Numbered from the stretch's first letter, positions 1 to 12,011 are shown. The stretch: DNA of 64,000 nucleotides from Boesenbergia rotunda (GCA_024364735.1 JAGFNQ010005408.1:1-64000), one strand, 5' to 3'. The notes: generated from the letters alone by a model not told the origin. Translations and numbers: made by a program.

Positions 1-1458
1 TCAATTTGAATTCAAATTCAAATGGGGGGGTTACAACCTTTGGAGATAATGTGGAGCATCATCATTGGTTAAATACCAAGCCAAGTCATCACCTGGTCAA
101 GTCAAGGTGAGGTGGCCTTTTAGTCAAGTCAACTTGACCATTAATCTTCCTTGATGAGGTGGCATCCACACTTAATGCTCTTGATGATGTGGAGCATCAT
201 CAATGGTTGGCTCCATGCCAATTCATCACCATGATGTGGCATTAAGTCAAGTCTAACTTGAGGTGGATTTGGGTCAAGTCAAACTTGCCTTTTATGGACT
301 TTCCATATTTAGTCAAGTCAAACTTGACTCCATTTCTTCTCCCATGTCAAGTCTAACTTGAAGTGGAACCAAGTCAAGTCAAACTTGATTTGGATTTGGG
401 TCAAGTCAAACTTGCCTTTTATGGACTTTCCATATTTAGCCAAGTCAAACTTGACTTCATTTTTTCTCCATCTATTTGTTCTTTGCGTGTGACCCTATAG
501 GTTCTTGTAACGTTGGCAATGCTTCTAACCTCTTAGAAACATAAGCAATGAGCGGTATCTAGCAACACATCATTGCTACCCAAGTTACAAGAATGTTGAG
601 ATCCAACATCACCAATGTGACTACTAATTATGACTTTCATAATATGTGACAATGTCCTTCTATCGTCGATATCTAGATTGATCTTCTATGAAGCATAGAC
701 CGTGTCATCCTCCAATCAATCTATGTGTCTTGAACTCCAAGTAGACTCACTATAATCAAATAAGCTCAATATCTCATATTGCCTTATTTGGGCATGGCCA
801 TGCACTTAGTGATCTCACTCTATCAAGACTATGATATCTCTCCCGTCATATAGGAGGGATAGATCCCATCTACATCACTCACATCCCTCCGCATAATTTG
901 TTACATACCCAGTAATCGCCTTTATAGTCCACCCAGTTACGGGTGACGTTTGACGAAACCAAAGTACATAACTCCTTATGTAGGGAACTATGGTGACTTC
1001 AGGTCTAAGGACTAATAGTCATACTAATAGTCACATGAGAAAGTATATGACACTCATATAACGATCCATGATACTTTCTCATGGTGGGTCATTCAGTATA
1101 CATTCTCCAATGCATACTCATGTGTCAACTTGATATCTCATATCCATGACTTGTGAGATCAAGTCATCGTGTTGACCTACATGCTAGTCTCTATGCATTA
1201 ACATTGTCCCTGAATGTTAATACTTGACTAGGAATAATTAAGAGTAGTGTTCTCTATATCATCTCACTATCGATTCAACCAATTGATTGATATAGATATG
1301 AACCTACTACCAAGGACGTTATTACACTTAGTTATTTGGCACCAATACAAGTAAGTATAATAACCATAATCAAATGCCTTTATATATATATATGAAATAT
1401 GATACAATGAGTCCATACAACAACCATCACATGATTGGCTCTAGGGCTCTCACTAACA
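1..1458 (-). repeat. 3' LTR of the Angela-like element (partial)
   Basis: It matches 7573-9025 almost base for base, with small indels clustered near 600-710. The inner end, ctctcactaaca, closes the LTR at 1458 and is followed by the PPT. It contains several copies of the motif CAAGT-CAA-ACTTG (for example around 310-330 and 370-410) and a perfect 13-bp inverted repeat (1034-1046 with 1071-1083). Confidence 0.95.
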
Positions 1459-1467
1459 TCTCCCACT
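1459..1467 (-). promoter_or_regulatory. Polypurine tract
   Basis: The plus strand reads tctcccact, so the element sense is AGTGGGAGA immediately 5' of the 3' LTR. This is the expected place and composition for the primer of plus-strand DNA synthesis in a copia element. Confidence 0.85.
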
Positions 1468-1471
1468 AGAA

Positions 1472-4400
1472 CTAGTGCCAATCACTGTAGTATCTAATAC
1501 CCAATGACCTAGTGTGACCATCATGCTTGGTCTGTGCCAAAGCCTTGGTCAAGGGATCTGCAATGTTAGCCTCTGTGGGTACTCTGCATATCTTCACATC
1601 TCCTCGATCGATGATCTCTCGAATGAGATGGAAACGCCGTAGTATGTGTTTGGTCCGCTGGTGTGAACGAGGTTCCTTAGCCTGCGCAATAGCTCCATTG
1701 TTGTCACAATAGAGCTGTACTGGGTCGGCTATGCTAGGAACCACTCCAAGCTCAGTAATGAACTTGCGGATCCAAACTGCCTCCTTTGCTGCCTCAGATG
1801 CAGCAATGTACTCAGCTTCTGTTGTAGAATCAGCAACTGTATCCTGCTTTGAACTCTTCCAGCTGACAGCGCCACCATTTAAGCAAAACACGAACCCTGA
1901 CTGCGATCTGTAGTCATCCTGGTCAGTTTGGAAGCTTGCATCACTGTAACCTTTTACAGTTAGCTCCTCTTCGCCTCCAAATATCAAGAAATATTCTTTA
2001 GTCCTTCTCAAGTACTTAAGAATATTCTTGACTGCTATCCAGTGACGTTCACCTGGATCTGACTGGTATCTGCTCGTCATGCTCAAAGCATACGAGACAT
2101 CAGGACGAGTACATAACATGGCGTACATGATAGATCCTATGGCTGAGGCATAAGGGATCTTGCTCATGCGGTCTCTCTCCTCTCTAGAAGAGGGACCTTG
2201 AGTCTTCGAAAGACTCACGCCATGTGACACTGGCAGATTTCCCTTCTTGGAATTCTGCATGGCAAACCGTTGCAAAACGGTATCAATGTATGTACTCTGA
2301 CTTAGGCCAAGCAATCTCTTAGATCTATCTCTATAGATCTTTATGCCTAGAATATAGGCTGCTTCACCTAAGTCTTTCATTGAGAAGGAATTCCCCAACC
2401 AAGTCTTCACAGACTGTAGTGAAGGAATGTCATTCCCAATGAGTAGTATGTCATCTACATACAAAACAAGGAAGACAACTGTGCTCCCACTAACCCTTTT
2501 GTAGACACAAGGTTCATCTTCATTCTTGATGAAACCAAACTGTTTGATTGCATCATCGAATCGAAGATTCCAGCTTCGAGAAGCTTGCTTTAGTCCATAA
2601 AGGGACTTATGCAGCTTGCATACTCTACCAGTATGCTTTGGATCTACAAAACCCTCAGGTTGTGTCATGTACACTTCCTCGAGGAGGTTTCCATTCAGAA
2701 ACGCAGTTTTGACGTCCATCTGCCAGATCTCATAATCGTGGTATGCTGCAATAGCAAGCAAGATCCTAATGGACTTGAACATCGCGACTGGAGAAAAAGT
2801 TTCATCATAGTCAATACCATGAATTTGCTTGAAACCTTTAGCTACTAGTCTACCCTTATAGGTATGTACAAGTCCATCCATGTCAGTCTTTCTCTTAAAG
2901 ACCCACTTACACCCAATGGGTTTGACCCCTTCAGGTGGATCAACCAAAGTCCATACTTGGTTGGTGTACATGGAATCCATCTCGGATCTCATGGCCTCTA
3001 GCCATTTCTCAGAATCTGGGCTCATCACAGCTTCCTGATAGGAGGTAGGCTCGTTCTCAACGAGCATAACGTCATCATGGTCAGACAAGAGAAATGAGTA
3101 TCTCTCAGGCTGACGACGTACCCTATCAGACCTGCGAAGAGGTAGGTCTACATGAACAGGTTGTTGTTCCACAGCTTCTTGTGCAACAACCTCATCAACC
3201 ACCACACTTTGTGGTTCCTGTTCAACTTCCATCAAGGCTTCAGTGCTATTGTCCATGTCTTGAACTTCTTCAAGACTGAACGTACTCCCACTAGTCTTTC
3301 TAGAAACAAAGTCCCTTTCTAGAAATACTCCAGTCTTAGCAACAAACACTTTGTGCTGACTAGGAATGTAGAAGTAGTATCCCTTCGTTTCCTTGGGATA
3401 CCCTATGAAATAACACTTATCAGATTTGGGTCCCAGTTTGTCTGAGACTTGACGTCGTACGTAAGCCTCACAACCCCAAACCCTCATGAAAGACATCTTG
3501 GGACTCCTCCCTGTCCATATCGTATATGGTGTCTTCATGACAGCCTTTGATGGAACACGGTTTAGTGTGAACGCTGCCGTGTCTAGAGCATATCCCCAAA
3601 AGGATATAGGAAGATCTGCGTGACTCATCATAGATCGTACCATATCTAATAAGGTACGATTCCTCCTTTCGGATACACCATTCCACTGTGGTGTTCCAGG
3701 GGGAGTGAGTTGGGATAGAATCCCACACTCAGCTAGGTAGTCACGAAACTCATGGCTCAAGTATTCTCCACCTCGATCTGATCGAAGTATCTTAATACTC
3801 TTGCCAAGTTGGTTCTGTACTTCATTTCTGAATTCTTTGAACTTTTCAAAGGATTCTGACTTATGTGTCATCAAATACACATAGCCATATCTACTGAAGT
3901 CATCAGTAAATGTGATGAAGTACCTGTAACCACCTCTGGCAGCGACATTGAAAGGGCCACATACATCACTATGTATGAGTCCTAACAAGTCTGTCGCTCT
4001 TTCGCTATGTCCACTAAAGGGAGTCTTAGTCATCTTGCCTAGAAGGCATGACTCGCATGTCTCATATGACTCAAAATCAAATGAGTCCAGCAAACCATCC
4101 TTATGGAGCTGGGACAAGCGACTCTCATTTATGTGGCCTAAGCGACAGTGCCAGAGATAGGTTGGGTTCAACTCATTTGATCTCAACCTCTTGGTATTCA
4201 CGTTATAGATAGGGCTCTCTAAGTCTAGAATATAGAGGCCATTCATCAGATGTGCGCTACAATAGAACATATCCTTTAAATAAACAGAACAACATTTGTC
4301 CTTTATTATGAATGAAAAACCTTTGTTATCTAAACATGAAACTGAAATGATATTCTTTGTTAGTACAGGTACATAACAACAGTTATTCAATTCCAGTACA

Positions 4401-5446
4401 AGCCCAGAGGGTAGAGATAGAAAGTAAGTCCCTATAGCAACAGCAGCAACCCTTGCTCCATTGCCTACTCGTAGGTCCACCTCGCCCTTGGCCAATGCCC
4501 TGCTATTTCTCAGCGCCTGCACATTAGTACAAATGTGAGAAGCACACCCAGTATCTAATACCCATGATGTAGAAATAGAAAGGTTGACTTCTATAACATT
4601 TATACCTGAAGTAGAAGTCTCACTTCTCTTCTTCTTCAGATCTTCCAGGTATACCTTGCAGTTCCGCTTCCAATGCCCAGTCTTACCGCAGTGGAAGCAG
4701 GTAGCATCCTTAGCAACCCCACCTTTAGGTTTGAGTGTTGAAGAGCTGGCTTTGCCCTTGGTTTGGGTCTTACCCTTACCTTTGGGCTTCCACTTGCCCT
4801 TACCCTTGCCCTTTTGTACCATTAGGACGGTACTGGACTTGGCAGTGGTGAGATTAGGCTCAGCAGTTCTTAACATGTTGAGTATCTCGGGCAGTGGTTT
4901 GTCTAATTCGTTCATGTTGTAGTTCATGACGAATTGACGGTAACTCACCGGCAACGATTGCAGGATCAGATCGGTAGCCAGCTCTTGGCCCAAAGGGAAC
5001 CCCAACCTCTCGAGGTTCTCGACGTACCCAATCATTTGGAGTGCGTGAGTTCCTACAGGGGTTCCCTCTTTCATCTTGCATGAAAAGAGGGCCTGAGTCA
5101 CTTCAAACCTCTCATGCCTTGCCTGCCCTTGATATAGTTGCTTGAGATGGCCAATCATATCAAAAGCATTCATTTTCTCGTGTTGCTTCTGAAGCTCAGG
5201 AGACATACAGCATAGCATTAGGCATGACACGTCTAACGCGTCATCTAGATGCTTCTGATGAGCATCTCTAACACTACGAGCGGCAGAGGCTGGTGGTGCA
5301 TCAGGAACTGCTTGCTCCAGAACGTACAGCTTACGTTCCTGCGTGAGGACTATCCTCAGATTCCTGTACCAGTCCAGGAAATTAGCTCCTAGGAGCTTGT
5401 CCTTCTCAAGAACAGATCGTAGAGAGAGAGTGTTCGTGTTTGACAT
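1472..5446 (-). CDS. Copia Gag-Pol polyprotein, uninterrupted (1324 aa)
   Basis: This single frame carries the whole retrotransposition machinery in copia order. The Gag region occupies about residues 1-250 and ends in a Lys/Gly-rich stretch plus one CCHC zinc knuckle (C250 to C263). The aspartic protease active site WVLDTG is near residue 298. The integrase follows with an HHCC finger (around 430-475, CESCLLGK) and a DDE core with the PQWNGVSERRNR block. Reverse transcriptase has YVDD at residue 996, and RNase H has DSTTEAEY near 1206. No stop or frameshift is seen, and 1324 residues is a normal length for the family. The start is the ATG at 5446, about 1.6 kb downstream of the PBS. Gag and Pol share one frame, so processing would rely on the protease. 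Confidence 0.97.
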   Translation of the reverse strand: MSNTNTLSLRSVLEKDKLLGANFLDWYRNLRIVLTQERKLYVLEQAVPDAPPASAARSVRDAHQKHLDDALDVSCLMLCCMSPELQKQHEKMNAFDMIGHLKQLYQGQARHERFEVTQALFSCKMKEGTPVGTHALQMIGYVENLERLGFPLGQELATDLILQSLPVSYRQFVMNYNMNELDKPLPEILNMLRTAEPNLTTAKSSTVLMVQKGKGKGKWKPKGKGKTQTKGKASSSTLKPKGGVAKDATCFHCGKTGHWKRNCKVYLEDLKKKRSETSTSGINVIEVNLSISTSWVLDTGCASHICTNVQALRNSRALAKGEVDLRVGNGARVAAVAIGTYFLSLPSGLVLELNNCCYVPVLTKNIISVSCLDNKGFSFIIKDKCCSVYLKDMFYCSAHLMNGLYILDLESPIYNVNTKRLRSNELNPTYLWHCRLGHINESRLSQLHKDGLLDSFDFESYETCESCLLGKMTKTPFSGHSERATDLLGLIHSDVCGPFNVAARGGYRYFITFTDDFSRYGYVYLMTHKSESFEKFKEFRNEVQNQLGKSIKILRSDRGGEYLSHEFRDYLAECGILSQLTPPGTPQWNGVSERRNRTLLDMVRSMMSHADLPISFWGYALDTAAFTLNRVPSKAVMKTPYTIWTGRSPKMSFMRVWGCEAYVRRQVSDKLGPKSDKCYFIGYPKETKGYYFYIPSQHKVFVAKTGVFLERDFVSRKTSGSTFSLEEVQDMDNSTEALMEVEQEPQSVVVDEVVAQEAVEQQPVHVDLPLRRSDRVRRQPERYSFLLSDHDDVMLVENEPTSYQEAVMSPDSEKWLEAMRSEMDSMYTNQVWTLVDPPEGVKPIGCKWVFKRKTDMDGLVHTYKGRLVAKGFKQIHGIDYDETFSPVAMFKSIRILLAIAAYHDYEIWQMDVKTAFLNGNLLEEVYMTQPEGFVDPKHTGRVCKLHKSLYGLKQASRSWNLRFDDAIKQFGFIKNEDEPCVYKRVSGSTVVFLVLYVDDILLIGNDIPSLQSVKTWLGNSFSMKDLGEAAYILGIKIYRDRSKRLLGLSQSTYIDTVLQRFAMQNSKKGNLPVSHGVSLSKTQGPSSREERDRMSKIPYASAIGSIMYAMLCTRPDVSYALSMTSRYQSDPGERHWIAVKNILKYLRRTKEYFLIFGGEEELTVKGYSDASFQTDQDDYRSQSGFVFCLNGGAVSWKSSKQDTVADSTTEAEYIAASEAAKEAVWIRKFITELGVVPSIADPVQLYCDNNGAIAQAKEPRSHQRTKHILRRFHLIREIIDRGDVKICRVPTEANIADPLTKALAQTKHDGHTRSLGIRYYSDWH

Positions 5447-7050
5447 GGTAATCTACAACATAAAATGCAGAAAATAAATATCCACCATTGTATCATATTT
5501 TATTTATCATTTAACTAGGCCTTTAATTAAATGATGCTCCCACTGAATTATAGGGCTTTGGTAGAATCGAGTCATAGATGTGGTAAAACCACACTACTAG
5601 ATCCACACCAACTAACTATAATTCTCGTAGGTCAAGATCCACATCATACTACGCCTTGAGTTAGCTTTGGCTAAATCGCCCAAGACTTAGTATGATCGGT
5701 AGGTACTAATTACCAATTACATCTCTATGCAACTCTTGTTTATAGGATCAAGAATTAACATTTATGAATAATCTTGAGTTAGCTTTGGCTAAATCGCCCA
5801 AGACTATTGATAAATGCGATCTTGTCCTACCTTTCCAACTATTGGAGTATGCCTATAGTTAGGCTCGATCCAATTGAGCTAACTAGTTACTCAATCTAAT
5901 TGAGCTCAATCTAACCCAAGCGTGATAGGCGGGACCAAGGTTGTCCCTCCGCATCCCACCACGATTAAATGCATTGCTCTGCTTTGGCAGATTCAACAAT
6001 CGCATATGATCGTGGTAGTGATGGGTATCAAGGCTCGTTAGGCATATACGAGTTGATTTCGATTTAGATCTAATCTAATCGATGATGTGCATCGTATTTA
6101 GGCATTTATTAAATCTAATTTAACCTAAATGTGTATTAGGTGCACATCAAGATGTGGTTCCCACATTACATGTGCATCACATACACTCATGTATATTCTA
6201 TTCTATACTAACATGCATCACATACATATAAGCAAAAATAAAATATACAAGAAAATTAAAGTGTGATTAGTCATGGCCCTACTAAGATCTTCTCAAGCCA
6301 ATGAGAAGATCCTTTGGTCAACCTAGGGTCTAGGCAGCAGCTTCTCCAAGCTCCTCCTTCCAGAACCCCATGTGTTGTCGGCTTGCTTCCCACGAGTCCG
6401 TCTTCTCCAGAATTTCCTTCATCTTCAATTTTGTACATTACAAAATTTATACTCGAGTTACATTCGAGTCTTAAACTAATTTTAACAGAAATAATAAATA
6501 AAAGGCCGACACGCAGGTCGCAATCACAATACAACACACACAACACAAATAACGGCACGCAGGCCGTAATATGAATTACACACATATTTTAATCTAATTA
6601 AAATAGGGTCTTGGGCCATGACCATCACACTACTGTACATAATTCAAAATTATGTATTTTACAGAAATTTATCTAATTTTTCTATGTATTTTACGAATTT
6701 TATGAGTCACAACTCCACGGCGGTCCCGTTAAGCGGGTTTCGGGCACAATCACGTGACAAGGCCCCTTGCGGGGTTAGGGGCGGCGCCCCTACTCACGAA
6801 ATTAATTTCGTGAGTGTCGTATCGCGATCTAACAGTGCCTAACCCGCTGTCCCAAAATCTATTTGGGCGAAACTTGCCGTTTCGGAGAAGTTTTTCTCGG
6901 TGGTCGAAGTGTACAAGTGCTTCGCACTCGTTGCTTCGCCTCTACGAGAAAAATACTCATAAAATCCTAAAAATTAGAAAAATTACAGAATCATAAACTA
7001 CTCTAAATTTTGTATCCCATACAAAAAAAATAAATACGTGCTTCGCACGT
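5447..7050 (-). other. Untranslated leader of the Angela-like element
   Basis: This 1.6 kb stretch between PBS and gag has no convincing coding frame. A 33-bp motif beginning cttgagttagctttggct occurs twice, near 5655 and 5771. The rest is AT-rich with short GC-rich islands (6710-6790). Long leaders with packaging or dimerisation signals are usual in this lineage; no specific signal is identified here. Confidence 0.75.
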
Positions 7051-7063
7051 GGCTCTGATACCA
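7051..7063 (-). promoter_or_regulatory. Primer binding site (initiator tRNA-Met)
   Basis: The plus strand reads ggctctgatacca, the reverse complement of TGGTATCAGAGCC, which pairs with the 3' end of plant initiator methionine tRNA. It lies one base inside the LTR edge at 7065, as expected. Confidence 0.95.
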
Positions 7064-7064
7064 C

Positions 7065-9025
7065 TGTTGGGTTTTTCGGGCCGCGAAAACCGCCTTTTCG
7101 CGTCGCGGAAACCCCGAGAACCCAAAGCCATGGATCTCGTGCGAAGAAAAATTCTGAAACAAAAATCACGTATTCATTTCATGCTCAAAACTCGATCTAC
7201 TCCTAGATCTAAAGAGGGATAAACCATTTTACCTTTGGTGCGTGCCCCGCTTAATCCCGCTCGCTCCTTTTGGATGTCGGATCTCTAGGACGTCAAGTGC
7301 CGTCCCTCTAGAAGTATCCACGCGAACAAAGTGGATGGAGGAAACCCTTTAGGTGTGCTAGCACCTTTCAAGGGTTCGGCCAAGAGGAGAAGAAGAAGAA
7401 GAGCACCAACACTTGGAGGAGGAAGAAGAGAAGACACACCATCAGAAAAATGGAACCAACACTTGGTTTTCTTTCCCTCATTGTGGCTGGCCACATAATG
7501 GCCATTAATGGCCATTAAGTGGCCGGCCATAATGGCCATTAATGGCCATTAAGTGGCCTGCCATACCCCCTTTCAATTTGAATTCAAATTCAAATGGGGG
7601 GTTACAACCTTTGGAGATGATGTGGAGCATCATCATTGGTCAAATACCAAGCCAAGTCATCACTTGGTCAAGTCAAGGTGAGGTGGCTTTTGGTCAAGTC
7701 AAACTTGACCATTAATCTTCCTTGATGAGGTGGTATCCACACTTAATGCTCTTGATGATGTGGAGCATCATCAATGGTTGGCTCCATGCCAATTCATCAC
7801 CATGATGTGGCATTAAGTCAAGTCTAACTTGAGGTGGATTTGGGTCAAGTCAAACTTGCCTTTTATGGACTTTCCATATTTAGTCAAGTCAAACTTGACT
7901 CCATTTCTTCTCCCATGTCAAGTCTAACTTGAAGTGGAACCAAGTCAAGTCAAACTTGATTTGGATTTGGGTCAAGTCAAACTTGCCTTTTATGGACTTT
8001 CCATATTTAGCCAAGTCAAACTTGACTTCATTTTTTTCTCCATCTATTTGTTCTTTGCGTGTGACCCTATAGGTTCTTGTAACTTGGCAATGCTTCTAAC
8101 CTCTTAGAAACATAAGCAATGAGCGGTATCTAGCAACACATCATTGCTACCCAAGTTACAAGAATGTTGAGATCCAACATCACCATGTGACTATAATTGT
8201 GACTTTCATAATATGTGACAACGTCCTTCTATCTCGATATCTAGATTGATCTTCATGAGCATAGACCGTGTCATCCTCCAATCAATCTATGTGTCTTGAA
8301 CTCCAAGTAGACTCACTATAATCAAATAAGCTCAATATCTCATATTGCCTTATTTGGGCATGGCCATGCACTTAGTGATCTCACTCTATCAAGATTATGA
8401 TATCTCTCCCGTCATATAGGAGGGATAGATCCCATCTACATCACTCACATCCCTCCGCATAATTTGTTACATACCCAGTAATCGTCCTTTATAGTCCACC
8501 CAGTTACGGGTGACGTTTGACGAAACCAAAGTACATAACTCCTTATGTAGGGAACTATGGTGACTTCAGGTCTAAGGACTAATAGTCATACTAATAGTCA
8601 CATGAGAAAGTATATGACACTCATATAACGATCCATGATACTTTCTCATGGTGGGTCATTCAGTATACATTCTCCAATGCATACTCATGTGTCAACTTGA
8701 TATCTCATATCCATGACTTGTGAGATCAAGTCATCGTGTTGACCTACATGCTAGTCTCTATGCATTAACATTGTCCCTGAATGTTAATACTTGACTAGGA
8801 ATAATTAAGAGTAGTGTTCTCTATATCATCTCACTATCGATTCAACCAATCGATTGATATAGATATGAACCTACTACCAAGGACGTTATTACACTTAGTT
8901 ATTTGGCACCAATACAAGTAAGTATAATAACCATAATCAAATGCCTTTATATATATATATGAAATATAATACAATGAGTCCATACAACAACCATCACATG
9001 ATTGGCTCTAGGGCTCTCACTAACA
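7065..9025 (-). repeat. 5' LTR of the Angela-like element (1961 bp)
   Basis: It is bounded by tgttggg at 7065 and ctaaca at 9025, the inverted TG/CA ends of an LTR. It is complete, unlike the copy at the window start. It contains a palindromic tandem block of ggccattaat/ggccattaag units at 7496-7560, the CAAGT-CAA-ACTTG motifs (7680-8030), and the 13-bp inverted repeat seen in the other LTR (8601-8613 with 8638-8650). Confidence 0.95.
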
Positions 9026-10612
9026 AAAAGTCCCAACTTGGAGGGTTAGGTGAAAAAGTTCTAACTTGGAGGGCTAGGTTTGGAAAAGTCCTAATTCGGA
9101 AGAGTTGGGTGAAAAGTCCTAGCTTGGAGGGCTAGGTGAAAAAGTCCTAACTTGGAGGGTTAGGTGAAAATTCCCAACTTGGAGGGTTAGGTGAAAAAGT
9201 CCTAGCTTGGAGGGCTAGGTTGGAGCTCCTGGATTTGTCTGGTGACCAATCCAGCGATTACTGATCGGTCTGGTGACCGATCAGGGAGTATGTGTTTCAC
9301 CCACTACTTGGCTCATGATCGGTCTGGTGACCGATCAGGGAGCACACAGTGAGGTTGAGTTCCCCTGCTGATCTGCTCCTGATCGGTCTGGTGATCGACC
9401 CATAACCTGGGATCGGTCTGGTGATCGACCCATAACCTGGGATCGGTCTGGTGATCGGTCCAGGAGAGTCCCAAAGAAATCGCAATTTTTGATTGAGCAT
9501 TGGGGACCGATCAGGACGGAGCCTGATCGCTCTGAACCCAGCCTGATCGGTCTGGTGACTGATAAGGAGACCCTCTGATTGGTCCGGTGATCGATCACTT
9601 TAATTCAAAATGCACTGTCAGACGCTCTGATCGCGTCTGAACGTTTCCGATTCTCTGCGCTTAATCTCTGATGCTTGATTTTCTGTTTGATACACTGCTC
9701 TAATGGTCTGATTAAGCTACAGGTGACAGGGAAGGATTCAAACACTCAAGGAGAGTCAATGGTGGCCTTTCCTTGGACCAGGTTTGTCCGTTTTCCATCT
9801 CAGGTTGCAACGGCTGGAGCTGCAGACTGAAGCTTGGCTGAGGGAAGCTCAGGGAGTCCAGGGAGAGCTCAGTGGTAGCTGGCGTTGGCAGGTAAGCAGC
9901 TGGAGGCTGCTGTGAGATGGTGTCACCTGTGCTCAGTGGAGAAAGAAAAGTGCGTAGAGGAGAAGAGCAGATGAGAGTTCGCTGAATCAACTTTTGGCTT
10001 GAGTTCTTGCTGCGCATTTGTGTTCTCCACACTTTGCTTGTGCGTTCAAAAATTCCATCATCTTGTTCAAGCAACTACAATCAGTGAAGCAACCGTCCCT
10101 TGCTTGAGCACTTGGAGGAAGGAACAAGAGGTTTTGAATCCAACAGCGAGAAGACACGGAGAAAGGGTTCTTGCGTGAGATCGTCGCTGGGTGGAGCTCG
10201 GAGGAAGGTTGCTGTGTTCTTGTCTTTGCTAAGTGCTAAGTAAGATCTTTCTTGTGTTTCATTGTGCTTAAAACTATATCTTTGATTGAAACGCTGTGGA
10301 GAGGTTACTCCACCGAGAAGGAGGTTGTTTTCTATCCGGTATTCACCGGGGCTTGATCTGCCGACGATCAAGGGATCACCCACCTAAGGGAACGCCAAGG
10401 AGTAGGGGCAAGTTATCCCCGAACCTTATAAATCCTTTTGTTAGCGTTCTTGCGTTTGCTAATAGTTTAGGGTTTTGTTTTCTGCATATACTCTGTTTAT
10501 TGTGCTTCCGCTGTGCTACTAACGATTGAAGTGCAGAAAATTAGAAAGCTTAGAGTCCAAGTGTTTGGCTATATTCACCCGCCCCCCCTCTCTAGCTATC
10601 TGAGTTCCAACA
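9026..10612 (+). repeat. Z1-family LTR fragment (3' portion)
   Basis: It matches the 3' three quarters of the complete Z1 LTR at 32735-34882: an array of CCTAAC/CCTAGC hairpins (9030-9220), an array of GATCGGTC hairpins (9260-9600), the block around gagaggttactccaccgag (10290-10400), and the closing cattcaccc/gcccccc/tctag segment ending in ttccaaca at 10612. The missing 5' part should lie to the left of the Angela-like insertion, outside the window. No PBS follows, so it is a 3' LTR or a solo LTR. Confidence 0.85.
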
Positions 10613-12011
10613 AGGAGGATCTTTTCTCCTTCATCTTCTTCTTCTTCTTCCTCTCTAGTGCTTCCTTGTAGCCGGCGAGCTTGGGTGGCTCTTGGTGGTC
10701 GGCGGCGCAAGGGAAGGAGAGGAGTGGCCGGCGGTTCCAACCCCTAGTGCTAGGGTTTTTCTAGACGTAAGAAGAAGTGATTGTTTGGTGACCCTTGGTG
10801 ATTCCGGATCTTGGTAGTTCGTCACCCACACGATGTCCAAGAGGGAAGGGACATAAGGTAGAAGACTACGAGGTAAAGAAAGCTATAAATTTCTTCTTTG
10901 GCTCCTTGTTTTCTTATCATTTCATGTGTAGATTAATTAATTATCATGTTCATAATTATTTGTTGATTATTATTAATAATTAATTAATTGGACCCCGATA
11001 ATAAACAGAAACACCGGCGGAATAGATGATGAGCGGATCGCCGGTTTTTGTGTTTATTATCGGGGTCCAAATAATTAATTATTATCTATGATTAACAAAT
11101 AATAAAAACAATAACAATCAATTATCACACATCACATAAAATGATAAAAACTATAAGGAGCCAAGGAAGAGAATTATACCTTCATTTACCTCGTATCCTT
11201 CTACCTTATGTCCCTCCCCTCCCGGACGTCATATGGGCGACTAGCTACCGAGAACTGGGATCACCAAGGGCTCAACCAATCACTTCTTCCCCTCTCCTAG
11301 CCGAAACCCTAACTCCAAACAATGGAGTTGTGCCGACCAACTTTCTCTCCCTTAGCTATGCATCGTCAACCACCTTGAGCCTCCCATGCATGCCAGCCAC
11401 AAGAGTGTCCTCGAGAGGAAGATGAAGAAGATGGAGAAGAGGAGAAACAAGCTTCTCCTTCACCCAAACAACTGGGCAAGCACCCTCTTCTTACGTCGCC
11501 TTCTCACCTTATGTCGGTCGTCGGCTCCTTTTCCTCCCTCACCAAGCACCACAAAAGGGAGGAAAGAAGCCTCCCTTTATCTAGTGATGACCGGCCACCG
11601 AGAGCTTGAGGAAAGGAGAAGAAAAACAAAGAAGAAGATGGAGACTTCTCTTTGCCGCCATGACCTAGGAGAGAGTAGGGAGAGAGAGAGAGAGAGAAGC
11701 CTAGGTTGGATGATTTAATTGGATTGAATTAGCCTTGGTTTCATGATCCCATGTGGTATATATAGGGCTAAGGTAGGAACCAAGAGGAGGAGTTGGGTCT
11801 TGGCCCACTAATGGATCTAAAACCAATCCATTAATGAAGATCTATTCCACTAAAAGATCGCCATTGAACTTCATCACCAACCCCAATATTTTCATATGAG
11901 CTCCACCTATTATGAGCACATCCATCCCCCCGTGTTTAAAATATCGAATGCTCGTCGATTAATTTAAATTACTAACAATTTAAATTAATCAACTTTTGGC
12001 TCCTTGACTAG
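10613..12011. repeat. Two opposed LTR-like copies forming a large diverged inverted repeat
   Basis: The segment 10613-11007 and the segment from 11051 rightward are reverse-complement relatives, estimated by eye at about 75-80% identity over nearly 400 bp. They meet at ggaccccgataataaaca (ending 11007) and its mirror tgtttattatcggggtcc (from 11051), with a 43-bp spacer that has its own accggcg/cgccggt stem. The right copy continues to about 12011 (GA-rich 11560-11700, tatatata near 11757). The TG/CA-like edges suggest LTR ends, but no PBS or PPT is visible. The small frames on both strands are not convincing genes. Confidence 0.6.

Larger units (their letters stand above)
1..9025 (-). mobile_element. 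Ty1/copia LTR retrotransposon, Angela/Tork-like, near complete
   Basis: The order on the plus strand is 3' LTR (cut by the window start), PPT, gag-pol, leader, PBS and 5' LTR, so the element is transcribed leftward. Position 1 of the window aligns with 7573 in the other LTR, so about 508 bp of the 3' LTR lie outside. By eye the two LTRs differ at roughly twenty places over 1458 bp, about 98 to 99% identity, and the Gag-Pol frame is uninterrupted, so the insertion is young and perhaps competent. The long LTR (1961 bp) and the Gag N-terminus fit the Angela lineage; the lineage is inference. The right flank (aaaag, 9026-9030) continues into a Z1-type LTR, which was the insertion target. Confidence 0.95.

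Noticed and set aside
7285..7539. 84-residue minus-strand frame in the Angela-like 5' LTR
   Set aside because: It is in the LTR, has a low-complexity Leu run and no similarity I recognise.
11141..11718. Overlapping 94- and 110-residue plus-strand frames
   Set aside because: They run against the probable LTR orientation through GA-rich simple sequence and lack recognisable domains.
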